Assembly (NCBI GenBank): GCA_022316685.1
Contig: JAKJHU010000037.1
Location: 545,792 to 609,791, forward strand
Direction: 5' to 3'
Length of the DNA stretch: 64,000 nucleotides
Source: Progne subis subis
Taxonomy: Eukaryota; Chordata; Aves; Passeriformes; Hirundinidae
This document shows, piece after piece, positions 26,560 through 40,369 of the stretch (position 1 is the first letter of the stretch; the number at the start of each line of letters is the position of its first letter). The position numbers and the translations under genes are program-made. The notes below the pieces were generated by a model. That model made no database searches, was not told where the DNA came from, and worked only from the letters and a program-made list of their open reading frames with translations.

Positions 26560-27250
26560 GGTCATTGTGACCAAGGCTGCTCCTGGCTGCAGGGCACGTT
26601 TTCCTCAGGACCCCCCCCTCAAACTCTCATCCCATTCTATCCCCCAGTCCCACCACCCCTGCTCACCTTCTTGTGGGGTGGTGACGCCTCCTGCCCGGGA
26701 CCTGGGGCCCTGGGACAATGGGGCCAGGAGCACAAAGCATAACACTGTGACCAAAGTCTCCTCACTGGCAGGCCTTTTCAAGCCGATGGGAAGTAAGGCC
26801 ACTTGAGCTGGACATGGCTGGCTTGTCAGTTCCTGACAACAAACTGTGTTTGGTACGCAGTGTATTCATGGGCAGTGTCGTGCTTTTGTCCAGAGCCATG
26901 CCGACTTTCCCCAGGTCAGTTTCTGGCTTTTGCGGATGGGCAACAGTGTTGAGAAATCCACCCAAGCAGAAAGGGCCCCTCGGCTGGTGATTTCTCACAT
27001 TTAATTACTTGATTTTCCTTTCCTGCAGTCAGGAAGAAAATGGAATTACATCACGCCCCATGTAGCCTTGGAAAGGGACCAATTGTTTCTAATAGAGCCG
27101 CTGGCGACAGGCACAATACATGCGCTCCTTGTTTCACGTCGGATATTAGATCGTCCAAACAAGTCTGAGTACTCTTGCTCGGAGGATCCTCAATAGGGAA
27201 CAAAGGGGACCAGGCTTCTCCTGTGTCACTTCCAGCACCACACAAAAAGA
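26560..27250. other. GC- and CpG-enriched island of unknown origin
   Basis: This roughly 700-base stretch stands out from its AT-rich surroundings. It has a C-rich section with TCCCCCAG/CCACCACCCC words (26610-26670), a GC block around 26680-26720, and many retained CpG dinucleotides, dense in 27050-27190 (for example in GAGCCGCTGGCGACAGG and TTCACGTCGGATATTAGATCG). The minus strand carries a 64-codon frame (27051-27245) preceded by a T-rich stretch ending in AG and an AATAAA (about 27257-27262). I do not recognise the protein. Possible identities are a young or uncharacterised LTR-type insertion, a CpG-island promoter or enhancer, or a small exon. The sequence alone does not decide between them. 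Confidence 0.45.
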
Positions 27251-30200
27251 AAATCTTTATTTAGGCATGCTTAACCCTTTTTCACACTTTCCAAGCATCT
27301 TCTAAGACTCAGGGTTTGCTTTGGAGAGCAATGGTTTCCTACATGGAATTAGTGAGCTGATGTTTTATTCTCCTTGCCAATAATTAGTTAAATTAATGTC
27401 TCTACCACTCCACATAACTGCAGACATGTCTGGTTGTAAATTTACAGTCACCAAGAAGTATGTGATGGGCTTATGACACTTGGCCCTGGGACTGTACAGT
27501 AATGACAATTTATTAAATTAGGTACTTTTCTCACAGCACATAAGATTATGTTACAGATCTTGTGAGATGTTCCATTGCAGTTTGTGTTTAAAAAACCCAA
27601 ACAAACAAACAAACAGAAAAAGCTCAAGCATTTCCATATTTAATCAGGCAAGTGATGCATTGCAGTCAGTAGTGTGTCTCTAGTAGCAGTGTATGGAGAG
27701 GCATGGGTACATAGAGTAATACCTCTCTAGAATACAGCTTGCATGTCAAAAAAGAATATCCTCTCCCCTTGCATTGATCTGTGGCTTAATAACTGTGAAT
27801 CAGAGAATTTAAAAGCATTGGATGGACTTCTGTCCAACCAATCTTGGCATTATTGACACTCACAGGCCTTGAACAAAATATCTAAAAGCACTTTTCACAA
27901 TTATTTCTCAATCAGGCAAGATGTATGCCTGAGAATTACTTGGGTACAGCTTTCTTCCCAGCACATGTTCACTTGCATGACTTTCAAAATTGATGTTCAG
28001 TGCCTGTGCTTCCAAACAGGTATTCAAGATCTTAGAAGTTATTCCTTCCAGGTGCTAAAAATTATGCATAATTCTAAACCAAGGTTTTCCTTAGTAACCA
28101 TTTCAAACTAATCTACATATGGGAAAAATGCAGGCAAAACCTGTTTTTGTTAAATGCTAGAGATGGGTGTCACTATCTATGTACCCGTGTTAAAATATTT
28201 TTCCTATCAATATCAATCTTTCCGAGTGAATTGCAGAGATGAGAGTTCTTTCATAACATATGAGGGCAGTAGACTGCAGAGTCACCTTACGCCAAAAAGC
28301 AGGGCTAGAATGCAATCATGATCAACAAGAGGGTATGGAGGAACATTTGTAGCAAACAGACTTCAGCAGGGTGCATCATCAGGATAGGATTTAAGGAAGA
28401 GCAGATGTTGATGTATCAGATGATGTTATACCTGGAATAAAAAATAGTGGACCAGCATTGCTTCCCAGATGACTCTGTAGATGAATTTATCAAAGAACTA
28501 ACTTACTGCTAATGATTTGAAGGCATATATGCTGTTATTTATTCCAAACAACAGGCCTCTAGGACTGACAATGTCTACACAGATACACTGTGTTCCTGTA
28601 CCAAGAAAGGCAGAAATTTCCAAGCTTTCACTGAGAACTATTGGATTCAATATTAATGAACAACACGAGTCCATATGGCTGGTGAGGCCTGAGCTGGAAT
28701 TCATAGGACATGAGTCAGTGTACTACAGGAGTCAGGTCTTATATATATTTTAAAACAGAGGTTTTTTTAATGGTGTATTAAGCCACTGATGTCAATAATG
28801 AAAGAGAAGCGACAGATGTGCCTGTGCAGATCAACTAAGCTTTTTTAATGTTTTTAAATTATTTGTTCTGTTGTAGACCTACATTACCTAACAAAAGAAA
28901 AATAGATTTGACTGGTATACATTCTAATTAGTTATACTAAATTTAGTCAAAAGTCAGAGTTCATCTTTCATGCATAACTTTTGATGTTTTTTAATGTGTT
29001 CATTCTGAACTGGAATAAAACAATATATTTTGATGTTTCCAAACTAGTGGCTGCTTTTGTCACAACAATAAAATATCAAATTTACAAAATAACAATTCTC
29101 TAGAACAACAGAAAGCAGAAAAGAAAAGCACACTAAAAGAAATTTTACAAAAATTCATGACAAAGTAGGTTTAACACATAAAGTGCATTTGCCAAAATCA
29201 GATGTTTTGTCTTAAAAAAACAAAAACAAAACCAAAAACAATTTAAAAGGAAAAGAAATTATTTATTTTCTGGCAGTTTGTCAGTCAGGGAAAGAATCCC
29301 AACACGTAAAATAAATAGGGTTACATACGGTTGAACAGAGAAGATAGAAACTGCTACACTCCAAATTGGGCCTCCACTCCCCCCTTCCCACAATGCAGTC
29401 ATTTTTAGATGTATCCACCAAAGTATACACAAAACAAAGCACAATGGTAGATTAATGGAGGTGGATGACTGCACAACCAGTCTTGGCAGCAGAAGTGAAA
29501 TAAGACTGTAGGTAAAAATGTTAGAAAACTGCATCATAGCCATGTTCTGCGTAAAACTAGGACTCAGATAAGGAAGCTGGGTGAATATAATGTACAAGTT
29601 GTAAGTCTAACTAATGTGTTTAACAGTGCTAGTGGGCAACCGACTATCCCAGTGCAAGTTAACATTCAATGGTGTCTGTAGAGGTTCAATAACACATAAT
29701 TTCTAAAGTTGCAGTTTAGGATTTGGCACTTCATCATGTCTTAAAGAAGGGGAAGTCTGTTGAATACAGTGGGTAAATCCTGTAAAAAGGAATAATGACT
29801 GTCCAGCAAAAGTTATGAAACAACATTAACAATATAGGGGAAAGGATGAAGATGGATAACTCCTACCCATTGTGCCAGAGCAAAGACCAAAGACCTTCTC
29901 CCAGGACTGAGATAATGGGTGCTAGGTGAGCTGGAAAGTTCCTTGATGTGAGAACTCATTAAAACTTGCCATAGTCGCTCTCTCTACAAGCCTGTTCAAC
30001 TATATGCAACTAAGATGCAATTACACATATCCTGTGGATGGGTTCTCTGTATCAACTCATAATCAGTTACTGTTATCTCCTTGACTTTGACAACTCCTTC
30101 AGCTCAAACAGTCACAACCAACCTTCTAATCATCTTATCAAGGCTAAATCAATTCCTTAATTGCATTTACTCTGATTAATCTAAATTGATTTTTGTGACA

Positions 30201-31084
30201 GAGATTTGTATTATGTTGAAATACACTAACATAAAAGTTACTTAAGTAACTTAAGAGTGTAAAACTCCAGTGTTGAGTTTGTCACATAGCTGGCAGCATT
30301 ATCTGAGCCTCAGAAATACAAAAATAGCTAGCTTTACATGTGAAAATCTCCCACAATGACATTAAACACCCCTTAATTGTTTATACATCCATATTGCCAA
30401 GTCATGATTTAGACAACTTTCTGTGGCCCCTTAAGTGTTATTTTCACAGTAAAGTATGACTTCAAACAACGGCAGTGAAACAACAGCAAAGGGCAAGGTG
30501 TTTTCCTGGCATTTACAGTAAAGGTGAAATTGATATGTTTGAAATGCCACAAGTAAACACAGATACTGGACTCAACACGTTACAATGCCCACACATCCCA
30601 AATTAACAAAGGTAGCATCATCTTGGAGTTTGGGCTATATAGAAATTCAAACTATATTTGCTGGCTACTTGCTTTAGACAACACGGCTTTCCCATGACAA
30701 CAGAACTCTGACCGTATTTTGATTCAGCATTCACCTGTAAAGAACATTTATTAATTGTCCATTTTAACACACAGTGAAATGTGTGAGATCAACGCAACTG
30801 AAGACTTAGAGCCAGTTTGACACGTATCAAGTGGATGCATTGAAAAGGCAACTTCAAAATTGAGGGATTGTTTTAAGTGGTTTAAACCTATCCCCTAAGC
30901 TAACTTTGTTGCTAAAAAGCTGCAGAGGTTTAAAATAAAAATAACACATTCTTAGCCTGTTTGCATTTCCTATTCAAAGAGCTTGTTCGTCTTTAATCTT
31001 AACTCTTTATCTCCAGAATTCTGAATGGGGGAAAAAGAAGAGACTATACCAGAATCCTTTGCTCTATCAACAGATACATGGGAA

Positions 31085-31260
31085 TTAGAAAATAACCCTC
31101 TGCTCATTTGCCAATAGCCTTTGCAAGTCACCTAATTAGATGATTAAGTCATTAAAGGGATATGTGCATCTGAAAAGCCTCTAGTCAGCCTCTGAAATCA
31201 GAGGAGATAAAGACAAGACTCATTTCTTTTTTCTCTTACACTGAAAAGGTAATTAATCCA
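31085..31260. promoter_or_regulatory. Possible conserved non-coding element
   Basis: The segment lacks low-complexity sequence and clusters AT-core words of the kind found in homeodomain-bound enhancers: CTAATTAGATGATTAAG and TCATTAAAGGG near 31132-31160, plus an AGATAA GATA-type word near 31204. This is a pattern impression only. Without cross-species alignment it cannot be told apart from ordinary sequence. Confidence 0.2.
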
Positions 31261-33114
31261 TTTAACTCTGCCTAGGACTGCTTTTCTGTAGTAAAAAGGA
31301 GAGACTGAAGCAGGATAGCTTTTCAGAAACACTCTTTGAAACAGCAGAATGACAAATGCCTCTTTCTTTTGCATGCCACATGAAGAGGTTAGGCTTAGCC
31401 TCCAGTGGTCAAAATTATTTAGACAAGAGATCAGCAGCAGTGCATGTAATGCTGACTTTGGTATTTGGGATGTTACTGACTACCTGCTAATTTGACTTAG
31501 TTGTAACTCGGTGCAAAGTCTCTCTCCAGAGCAGCATGCAAGGCTGGTAAAAAAAAAATTCTGAAGAGAAAATAATTTAGCATCCTTCACCTTCTCCTAT
31601 ATATGCTTCACAGATTCATTCTTGGGTTCATGTCACCTGCAGGATAGGGGCTGCCTTCCAAACAATAGCAACAATGTGCTGTGATTTCCAGGCTTTTACT
31701 GTAAAACTGTTGGAAATGGCATACAAACGTGCCGTCCTAGCAACTAAGGAAAGCTCCATGTTTCAAACTGCCAACTCCACTGTGGATAAACCAGTGGTCC
31801 AACACAAATTGTTAAGATCTCCACCTGTGTAACATTTCAGGCTTCATTTCTGTGAATACATTTTTATATTCTCAATATAATACAACTATGAAGAAATAAA
31901 GGTCAGCAGTAAGAAACAGAGGTCAGGAAAGCCTTAAACTACAGTGCTATTGACAGGTTTCATCAGATCAGAGAGCACAGCCCATGTTGCAAAAGCTCAG
32001 CCTCATCATTTCAGTGATGTGAGAGAATCTGAGCACAGGTGATAGTGGACGCAGGTCCCACTCTGCTTTGCAATTCCACTCTAGAATTAAATTGGTGAAT
32101 GAGTTAAAGAAAGAAAGATTAGTCCTGCGAGTTTAAAGAAAGAAACATTTTCCTCTGCTTCATGACTCTAGAATTTTTCCTGGGTTTGCCTACAGGAATG
32201 CTAGCGACACCATACAGCAAAAAGCAATGTCAAACATGGAAAGCACATTAATATAATTAACTGCCATTGTTGTTCTAAAATCTGACACCTCAATGTCAAA
32301 ACAATTCCTAGTTTTGAGCCACATTTGGAGTAAAATTCAGGTATGCTCATACAGTTTTTTTACTTGCAGTGCTGTAAAGATCAATTAGAGCATTGTGTGA
32401 TTTCCACAATAATTTTTCGAAAGGGTTCAGCATTGATCTATTGACCTGTTATTCTACTGTGTGTAACCCTTACAGTGATTCAATACTGTATCCAAGAAAA
32501 GTCAGAGAATCACTCTGAGGTTTAGTACACCTTCCAGTGCACATTTTAGTAGTATGCTTTGACTGAAATTCTCTGTGATGTCACAGAGACAAAAAAACCT
32601 GATGTATGGACAGACAACACTTTTCAAGTTTTGTGACCAGATTATTGTGATGTGTCTGCATAGACACATATTTTCTTGGGCAGAAGGGTGCAAAAAATGA
32701 ATCTAAATCTTCACAAAATACTATAGACCCTTAAAAATCCATGAATTGTCAAAGAAGTCCAAATATTTCATCTAAGAGTCAATTGACACCTTGATATCAA
32801 ATAGATATACTGCTAGGATGTGTTCCCTTAGGCAAAATTATTATCAGTCTGCCTTAGTTGACAAAAATTTAATAATAATACCAACATGAATTATTAATTT
32901 CTAACAATACTAAATACATTGAAAATTTCTTGTCAACCCTTGCCTAGAAGGCCATAAATTAATCTTCCCCCAGATAAGCTGAAATATAACTCTTAAGCCA
33001 TTATTTTTCACTGAAAAATGCAAATGGATGAAAAAGCTTAACAAGTGTTCTTTATTTTATTCATGATTTAATAGTTTATGCTCACTTAAATCCTTAAAAA
33101 GTTTGGGTTTTTTC

Positions 33115-33142
33115 TTACAGTACATTTCTTTACAGTACATTT
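33115..33142. repeat. Two-copy 15-base tandem duplication
   Basis: The 13-base word TTACAGTACATTT occurs at 33115-33127 and again at 33130-33142, giving a period of 15. It is probably a simple replication-slippage duplication. Confidence 0.8.
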
Positions 33143-33352
33143 GATACACACAAAATTAAATATCTACTTCTCACCTTCTATGATGAGAATGGTTCTTTCT
33201 GCCCACACTAACTAATGGGATTCTGTATTATAAAGTAATTTTAATTTTAAATATAACAAGGGAATAAAAAAGCAACAAAATATGTGTCTTGAGGATGTCC
33301 TGGCCTAGGAATTTTCTAGTTCCTCAAACTAGTTTCTACTCCTAGTTTCTTT

Positions 33353-33377
33353 AAAAAAAAAAAAAAAAAAAAAAAAA
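33353..33377. repeat. Poly-A tract (25 bases)
   Basis: An uninterrupted A25 run after a TAGTTTCTTT stretch. No retroposed body was recognised. Confidence 0.85.
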
Positions 33378-36300
33378 TAACATGTACAGGAATGGCCAGA
33401 TCAAAATACCAAGTAAAGCAAAAGACATTGTGGGTTATTTTAATTGTAACACCTTTAACAGGTCTCAAATTAATCTGTATGCAAGTTCATTACAGTATAA
33501 AAAAACAGGGGAAAAAAAAAAAAAAAGCAATGAAAACATTTTTTAACTATCTAAACCATTCTTTTGAATTCTAATTTGATATATCAACATTATTTCCCTC
33601 ATTATACAAAAAAAGGACAACATATTATTTCATATCTCAGTGTATTCTAGATTTGCAGGGAAGCAGAGCAAAGCAGAAAAACCTCAGGGTACAAACTCAG
33701 CCTTGAGCACAAAGAAGAAGACCCTGCCACTGTCTTGTTTGAGTGGCCCTTGAGAAATCCAGGAATAAACTTTTTTTTTTTGCTCTTATTATACACAATA
33801 TTTCCTTCCTTCCCTATCTCAATTTGCATTACATACTTTTGACTGAAGGCAATAACCACACCAGGAAAAGAAACACATGTCAAAGGACATCTAGATAGCA
33901 AGCTCTCAACGGCTGAAATCCTTCAAAGTGTAACTTGCAAAAGTAACTAGTACCATACCATAAACCAAGCTAGCTAAAGCTATCAGTTGAAGTAAAGATA
34001 ATTTGTATCTTGTTGAAAATTTCTTGTGGCTAGAATTTCATTTGCAGTGAAGAAATATTTTTTGACAGGATGCCATAGCATATTGAGTTATTCTAACCCA
34101 CTGCTGAAACATTCTTAGTTGCAAACACTCAAATGGTTTTAGGTGTTAAATATGTACTTTTCTCATAAATTAATTATTCATCTGAATGGAAATATATGTA
34201 ATAAAATTAAGAAATTAGTGTAAAGGAAACACAGGGAAAGTTGCAACAATAGTTGTTGCAAACAGTTACATCGAAAACAACTTTCAGTAATTAACAGGAA
34301 TTAAATCAAAATTGGAAAAACAAGACAACCAGCTGGACAGGACAATTCTGGATGGCAGCTAATTCACCAGGGATGACTTCAGGAAATAACTAACATATCT
34401 GTATAAAAGAGACAATTAAAATCCACTTTTAGGGCTCAGGTAAAGACTTAAATATAGTCTATGTGTACATTCAGTGTAAGGAATAAATAAGCGTTGCAGA
34501 GTTAGCATTGAAAATCTCTGTCATCACAAATTTCCTTCTTCCTTTTCTATCTTAGGTTAGCCTACCATTTCCAAAACCTTCTTAAAGCATTAGCATTTTT
34601 CTATTTCTCCCTTTTTTCCCCTGCTATTATTTTGTTTACTTTTTTTTTCCAGCTACTTCCTATTCATTCCTCCTACACACTAAGATCTCCTCCAGTACAC
34701 AAATTCCTACAATGCAGTTGGGTAGGGAAAAGAATATATGCAGGAGCTGAAAGAGGATGTTTTCAGTCTGTGAAATGTTAGGATTTAATGTTTGTTGCCT
34801 AAAGTTGTTTTGTCAGTCCAAAACCAAGAAAACACCATCAAAACAGTAATCTTCCTGGCTGGAATAGTTTAATGTATAATGTATAATAATCTTTAAGTAT
34901 CACAATCAGGCTAAACAGCAATGCTTAACAATATATTTCAATGAAAATTTGATTTACTCTATTTTGTTCGCAAATTACCTTTTCCAGAGTCAGTACTAGA
35001 CAAGCTCCAGGTCAAGCTGTGCAGCAAATTAAGATGTTAGTACACCCCCAGCCTGTTCTTCTCCAACAACAAAGTCAGCAAAAGGGCAAAGCTGACCAAG
35101 GAAGTTCGGCTGCTTAGCCTCAACCCAGAACCACTGGTGGTGTAAGCACTGAGATTTCCTGCTGATGCAGCTGAGCTGCAGACACACATTACCATTTTGG
35201 TTTTCCCATTTTTCTCCCTCAAAACTGATGCCTATAAATTCATATCAGATCTTCTTTCAATGCCATAACAGAACCCCCAAAGTTAACAAAATGGTCTATA
35301 AGAAGAAATTTTCAGACTGCACAGTATCTTTCTGAAAAAGTATATCCATTGACTTTCAATATTAAATCATCACTTTGAAGTCAGTTGGATGATTCTCAGA
35401 AAAGGTGAAATGAACAAATGAGAGCGTTGCTGGGGTTTATTTTAGGTATTTATGCACCATTAAATAGGGTTACCATCACCTGCTTTTCAAGATATCGTTT
35501 TGCTCTTTGGATTGCACAGGGTATAATAGTGACAGTGAAGGGGAAAACACAGGTTGTTTCTATCTCGGGATGCATCTCTGCTTAGTTCAACTTTGTTTTG
35601 CTCTTCAGACAAAGTGATAACTCCAAGGAAAATGACCACAACTTTTTGGAGCACAGTAATGCCATCTCAAAAAATCATCTATCAGACCTTGGCATGTCTC
35701 CCCTCCTGTATTCTCTCCTGAATTCAGCAGGAGGCTTCCAATATGACAACTGATCTACTAGACTTCCCTACTAAACAAGCCAGAGCTTTATCTTGGATAA
35801 GCCACTTTAAAGGTAGCTGTGAGGAGCCTGCCAGCCATGAGCTGCATGCAGATGAAAGTGAATAATGCAACATGCAGCATGCAGCAATATTCTGCCAGTA
35901 CTGATTCCATCTACACAACAAATACTCATCATCTGCACATAGATGGCAACTGAATCAATTATAATCTTTCAAGGAGGGTAAAAACAAAGACCTATATTTT
36001 CAAAGCAAATGTCACCAAAACAGTTAAAAAAGACAAGAGCCAGATAAAAATATGAATAGAAAAGAGCTCTTGATTGCTCTTCTCATTGTAAACTGCATGG
36101 TGAGGGTTTTTTCTCCTGTTTGAAGGGTCAGATTAAAAAGTCTGAAGTAAAAATCATGTTTAAGTTTTCATCTTTGAAAGGATCTACTCTTGGAAAGAAA
36201 AAAAAAAGATGATAATATTTTAACATGTAGGGATCAAACTAACAGTGCCACTCACTATCAGAAAGTAAAATACATTTGAAGCATGTTATTTTCAAACTTT

Positions 36301-38136
36301 CTTGCCCTAAAGAATAATAAGCTTTCTAGTGTAGCTAGGGAAAATAAATACACAATAATAAAACCACAGAAATGTCAGATGACTCCTTTCTGGTGGACGA
36401 AAATAACCCACTAGCCAACATTTACTGCTTTATACTTATTTCTGAAAGGAAGTCCCTTCAATCTAGAGCAGCAGTACAGCTTCTGCCATTTAAATACATT
36501 TGATAATTAGACACAGAATACACATATGAAGTACATATTTAATCTGCGCTCTCAGGGAAGAAAACATAGTTACAGAATGAACAGTCATTCTTCAGTCATT
36601 CATTCTCAATTACCTAGATAGATTAAAACAAGCAAGCATATGCCAAGACATAATTATATTTTAAATTCCATTCACACCTTCTACTCATTCCCTGTTCCCA
36701 AAGAAAATTCTGTGGCACCAGAATATCTTCCCCTATGGCTCATGAAAGGAATTAAAAGATGCTCCTTCTGTGGGAACCCAGATCACATCCAGGTTTGTAC
36801 TCATTTGAAGATCTTGTGACCCACCGTGGTCATGTCCATCTTAGACTGAAAGAAAATGTATTGTAGTCATGTTTGAATACTGCTAGTTGCTAATTTTATC
36901 CAGTGTGGAACTGAAGTAGTCAAGCTGATGTTTGACTCTCCTATTTGTAGGCGGCCAATCAATCATTATACAATTTTAACCTAAATAAAAGATACCAAAA
37001 TATTATATGTTCCGTTACTATTGCCATCATTGTGCATAATGTTCATTAATGAGACAGAAGGTATGAATGTCCTTTTCACAGTTTAGTACAAGGCTGAACA
37101 AAGTCATGCTTCAGTACTACACTTAGTTATTGATGAAATGTTGCATTGCTGCTAAAAAAAATATAAGTTGGACAAGTCTGAACTATTTTCTGTTGAATAC
37201 CGCCTTCCTTTGTAATGGCACTTTCAAGACATCCAGATATGTCCAAGAAAAAAAAATCAGATGAAAAATTAAAATAGTTGTTTTCCTCAATTTCAGTGGG
37301 ATTTCTGAAGTCTGCCAGACAAGATATGGCTGTAAATCATAGTCTTACAATACAAAAAATAAAAACCAAGTAATAAAGAAGACTAGAGAAGATGTGTATT
37401 TTGAAAAATTCCATTCATTATGCTCTTTTCCTCTGGTAATAATTATATTTTCCTTCTTAACAAGAGTCACAGAAATACATGAAGTAATATGAATTCATGA
37501 TGAGGAATTAGAGTGAGATGAGTGAATTCAGTTGAATTCACAGTTGAATGCAGTTCACAGCTGCAAACAACAGCAGTCTTTCCTCCCTATTCAGTGCCTC
37601 TCTGGAATGGAAAAATCTGTCTCTAATTTTCCACTTACCGTCAGTGGTAGATTAGAAAACATTCCCAAGTGGAATTGTAAATCTTTGACCACACTCCTTA
37701 AGAAAGCAAAGACTTTTGGTTCCTTTCAACAGTGAGTTACCCAAGTTTATAGTGAAGAGAATTGATTTTGTCACATTCTAGTATGTGATTAATCAAAGGT
37801 ATTTAAAGATTGTGCAAAAAGAATTAGCAGATTTCAATATTATGATGAGCATGAGTTCTTAAATTAATCAAATGCTCAGCTTCATGAAATGATTTTGTAG
37901 GTTATAGTTTGTTAGCACTACCAAAAGGCTGCTTCTTTTCTCAAAGGCATCACACACCCTAACATGCTCCCCTTTCGCAGAAAATAATAAGATTTTCTTG
38001 CACATAAGGAAGGGTCATTGTGCAATTTCCCTTTTACTATAATTTGAAATACTGCAAATATAATTTCTCATCATACTCTAGGGAACATAACAGTTTTGGT
38101 AAAATACAAAGAAAAGGTAGAGTTGAAAAAGAAAGT

Positions 38137-38157
38137 AAAAAAAAAAAAAAAAAAAAA
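38137..38157. repeat. Poly-A tract (21 bases)
   Basis: An uninterrupted A21 run in an A-rich neighbourhood. There is no associated element that I can name. Confidence 0.85.
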
Positions 38158-40318
38158 TCCACATTAAATTCTGCAAAGCATTTTAGTGTTTTCTCCTAGA
38201 AAGTCATTAACTATCACCAGACTAGCTTGAGATATTTGAATTTTATTGAAAGAAACAAAGTTGTGCAGATATATGCCCAGAGAATATTTTGAGTCAAAGT
38301 GTTTTGACATTCTTCCAAAACCTCCATATTTAATTTTGGAATCATACCTTCCATACATTAAATTTTCTTTGATTGTTTGCTGAAGCATGAGAACTACAAT
38401 TTTAAATATCAAGTTAGCACTATGCATAGAATTTAATAATACAGATTCATGAGAAGGTTAGCTTACATTCTCAAACTTAAAAGTAAGTCTGTTATCTATT
38501 TTTGAGTGTCTGTCCCATAAGACCCAAATACTGTGTTTCAAAAACACTTTACAAACCATCAGAAATTGTTCATTGTAAATTATTTCCAAATATTTACTCA
38601 AGAGCCAACTAGTTATCCTAGGACGCTGTAACCCACTATTTTTAATGAGAATATCACTTAAGTGACTACAAGAATCAGAATTCTCCTGGCTATGCTGAGT
38701 TGGCTATCCAGCAGAAACTGCACTTTCAGAAGGTTAAAACAGAGAGAAGCTACTATTCAGAAAATATGGCCAAGTATGAAACTGGAGGAGCACAGAATAT
38801 TGTGCTTCTTAAAGGAACAAGGATGGTGATGTAACGAAATCAGATATTTGTGGATGTAAATATGTTGAGAATTTTGTGCCTTTTGAACACACAAGAAAGC
38901 TTTAGAAAATGCTGGTGTAGTTCATCCTGTTTAAGACAGGTAGATGCAGTCTGCTAGTCAGTTGGGCATCCAAAGGTTCTGAATGTTTGTTATCCCCTCC
39001 TGCCCTGGTCTTTTCCGAAGTTAAAACTGGGAACACACTTGAACTCCATTCCTATTTATTTGTGAATGTCTTGCTAAGAGAATCAGGAAACCAAAAGGAT
39101 TGTTGCATGGTTAGGTCTTAATATGAAGAAACGCACCAAGAAACTAAAACAAAGCATGTCACAGAATAAACTTCTCTGGTTTCATCATCATCAGTACCAG
39201 GTGAGCAAATGGTCAGCTTCCCTGCTTTAGGATCCTCTAAATCCGTGCCTATTTTGCACACATTCCCACAGTAGGAATGATGTTCATTATATGTATCTTT
39301 TTTGCTTTGTAACAGTGCTGGAGGCATCTATAATGATTAAATTGTCTGTCATTCCTGCCAACACTTGCTTAAAATAGGAGACAGAGTGGGCTTCTGGCAT
39401 AGTTAGGCTATAATCTTGCCTGTTCGTTTGCAAGACCTTTCAGGCACCACAAGTTTTTCTGCTTTGCATGGCTTTGCATCATCAATCCCTACATACACTA
39501 TGCAGGAAAACCAGCAAGAATTCTAACTGTTCCATCCAGAATGGTTCTGTCTAGAAACCTTTGTCTGTGGAGGAAGGCTGAAGTGCTAATGACACATATT
39601 ACCTTTATTTGTACTTTAACTCATGCTTCCACTAATTCTTGTAATTTGTTTTGCTTGTTACATCTCCTGCCAGGAACACTGTTTCAGATTCTCTCAGGGT
39701 GCTCCTTAATCAGTAATTTGTACAGTAGTTTGAGCAATTTTGGTAAACTTTAGATCTTGTTCATAACATTCAATCTTTCAAACAGAACCCAAAACTTTGC
39801 AAAAACACGCTTCAGAGTTGTAGCTTAAAAGAAGATAATACTACCATAAGCCTGTAGAGGAGAACTGCAAGCAAAGCCAACAATAATGACAAAGAGCTTC
39901 ATAGTAATATGATGCCAATATTTTTATTGATGCAATCACATATAGCCCCTGGATCCTAGAATTACGTTCCATTTCCGTTACTCCTGCTTTACATCTTTGT
40001 ATGGGACAGTTAGTCAATGATCTATAAAGTATTAAAATGACAGATAGTCAAACATTTGAGAAATAGCACCTCACAATAAAGATGACTGATTTTTCTGCAA
40101 GCTTTCAGGAGTTCCCAAGTCCTTTTGGACCTAATTGGACTCTTTAATTGGTCTTCTAAACTTATAAATTCTAAATTTCCGTTTTTGCACCCGTTCTTCC
40201 TTCAGATTAATGTGGGACAGGAGGAACACTGCCTATAATATCCAAGATGAATTTTCCCCCTAACCCACCTCAATGGATCCATCAGCATCCTCTGTTGTGT
40301 TCTCTTTCTTTCCTGTCT

Positions 40319-40324
<6 letters not shown>

Positions 40325-40368
<44 letters not shown>
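40325..40368. repeat. Long poly-T tract (44 bases)
   Basis: Forty-four consecutive T residues. The flanks show no recognisable LINE or retrocopy body, so a mononucleotide expansion is the simplest reading. Confidence 0.9.
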
Positions 40369-40369
<1 letters not shown>

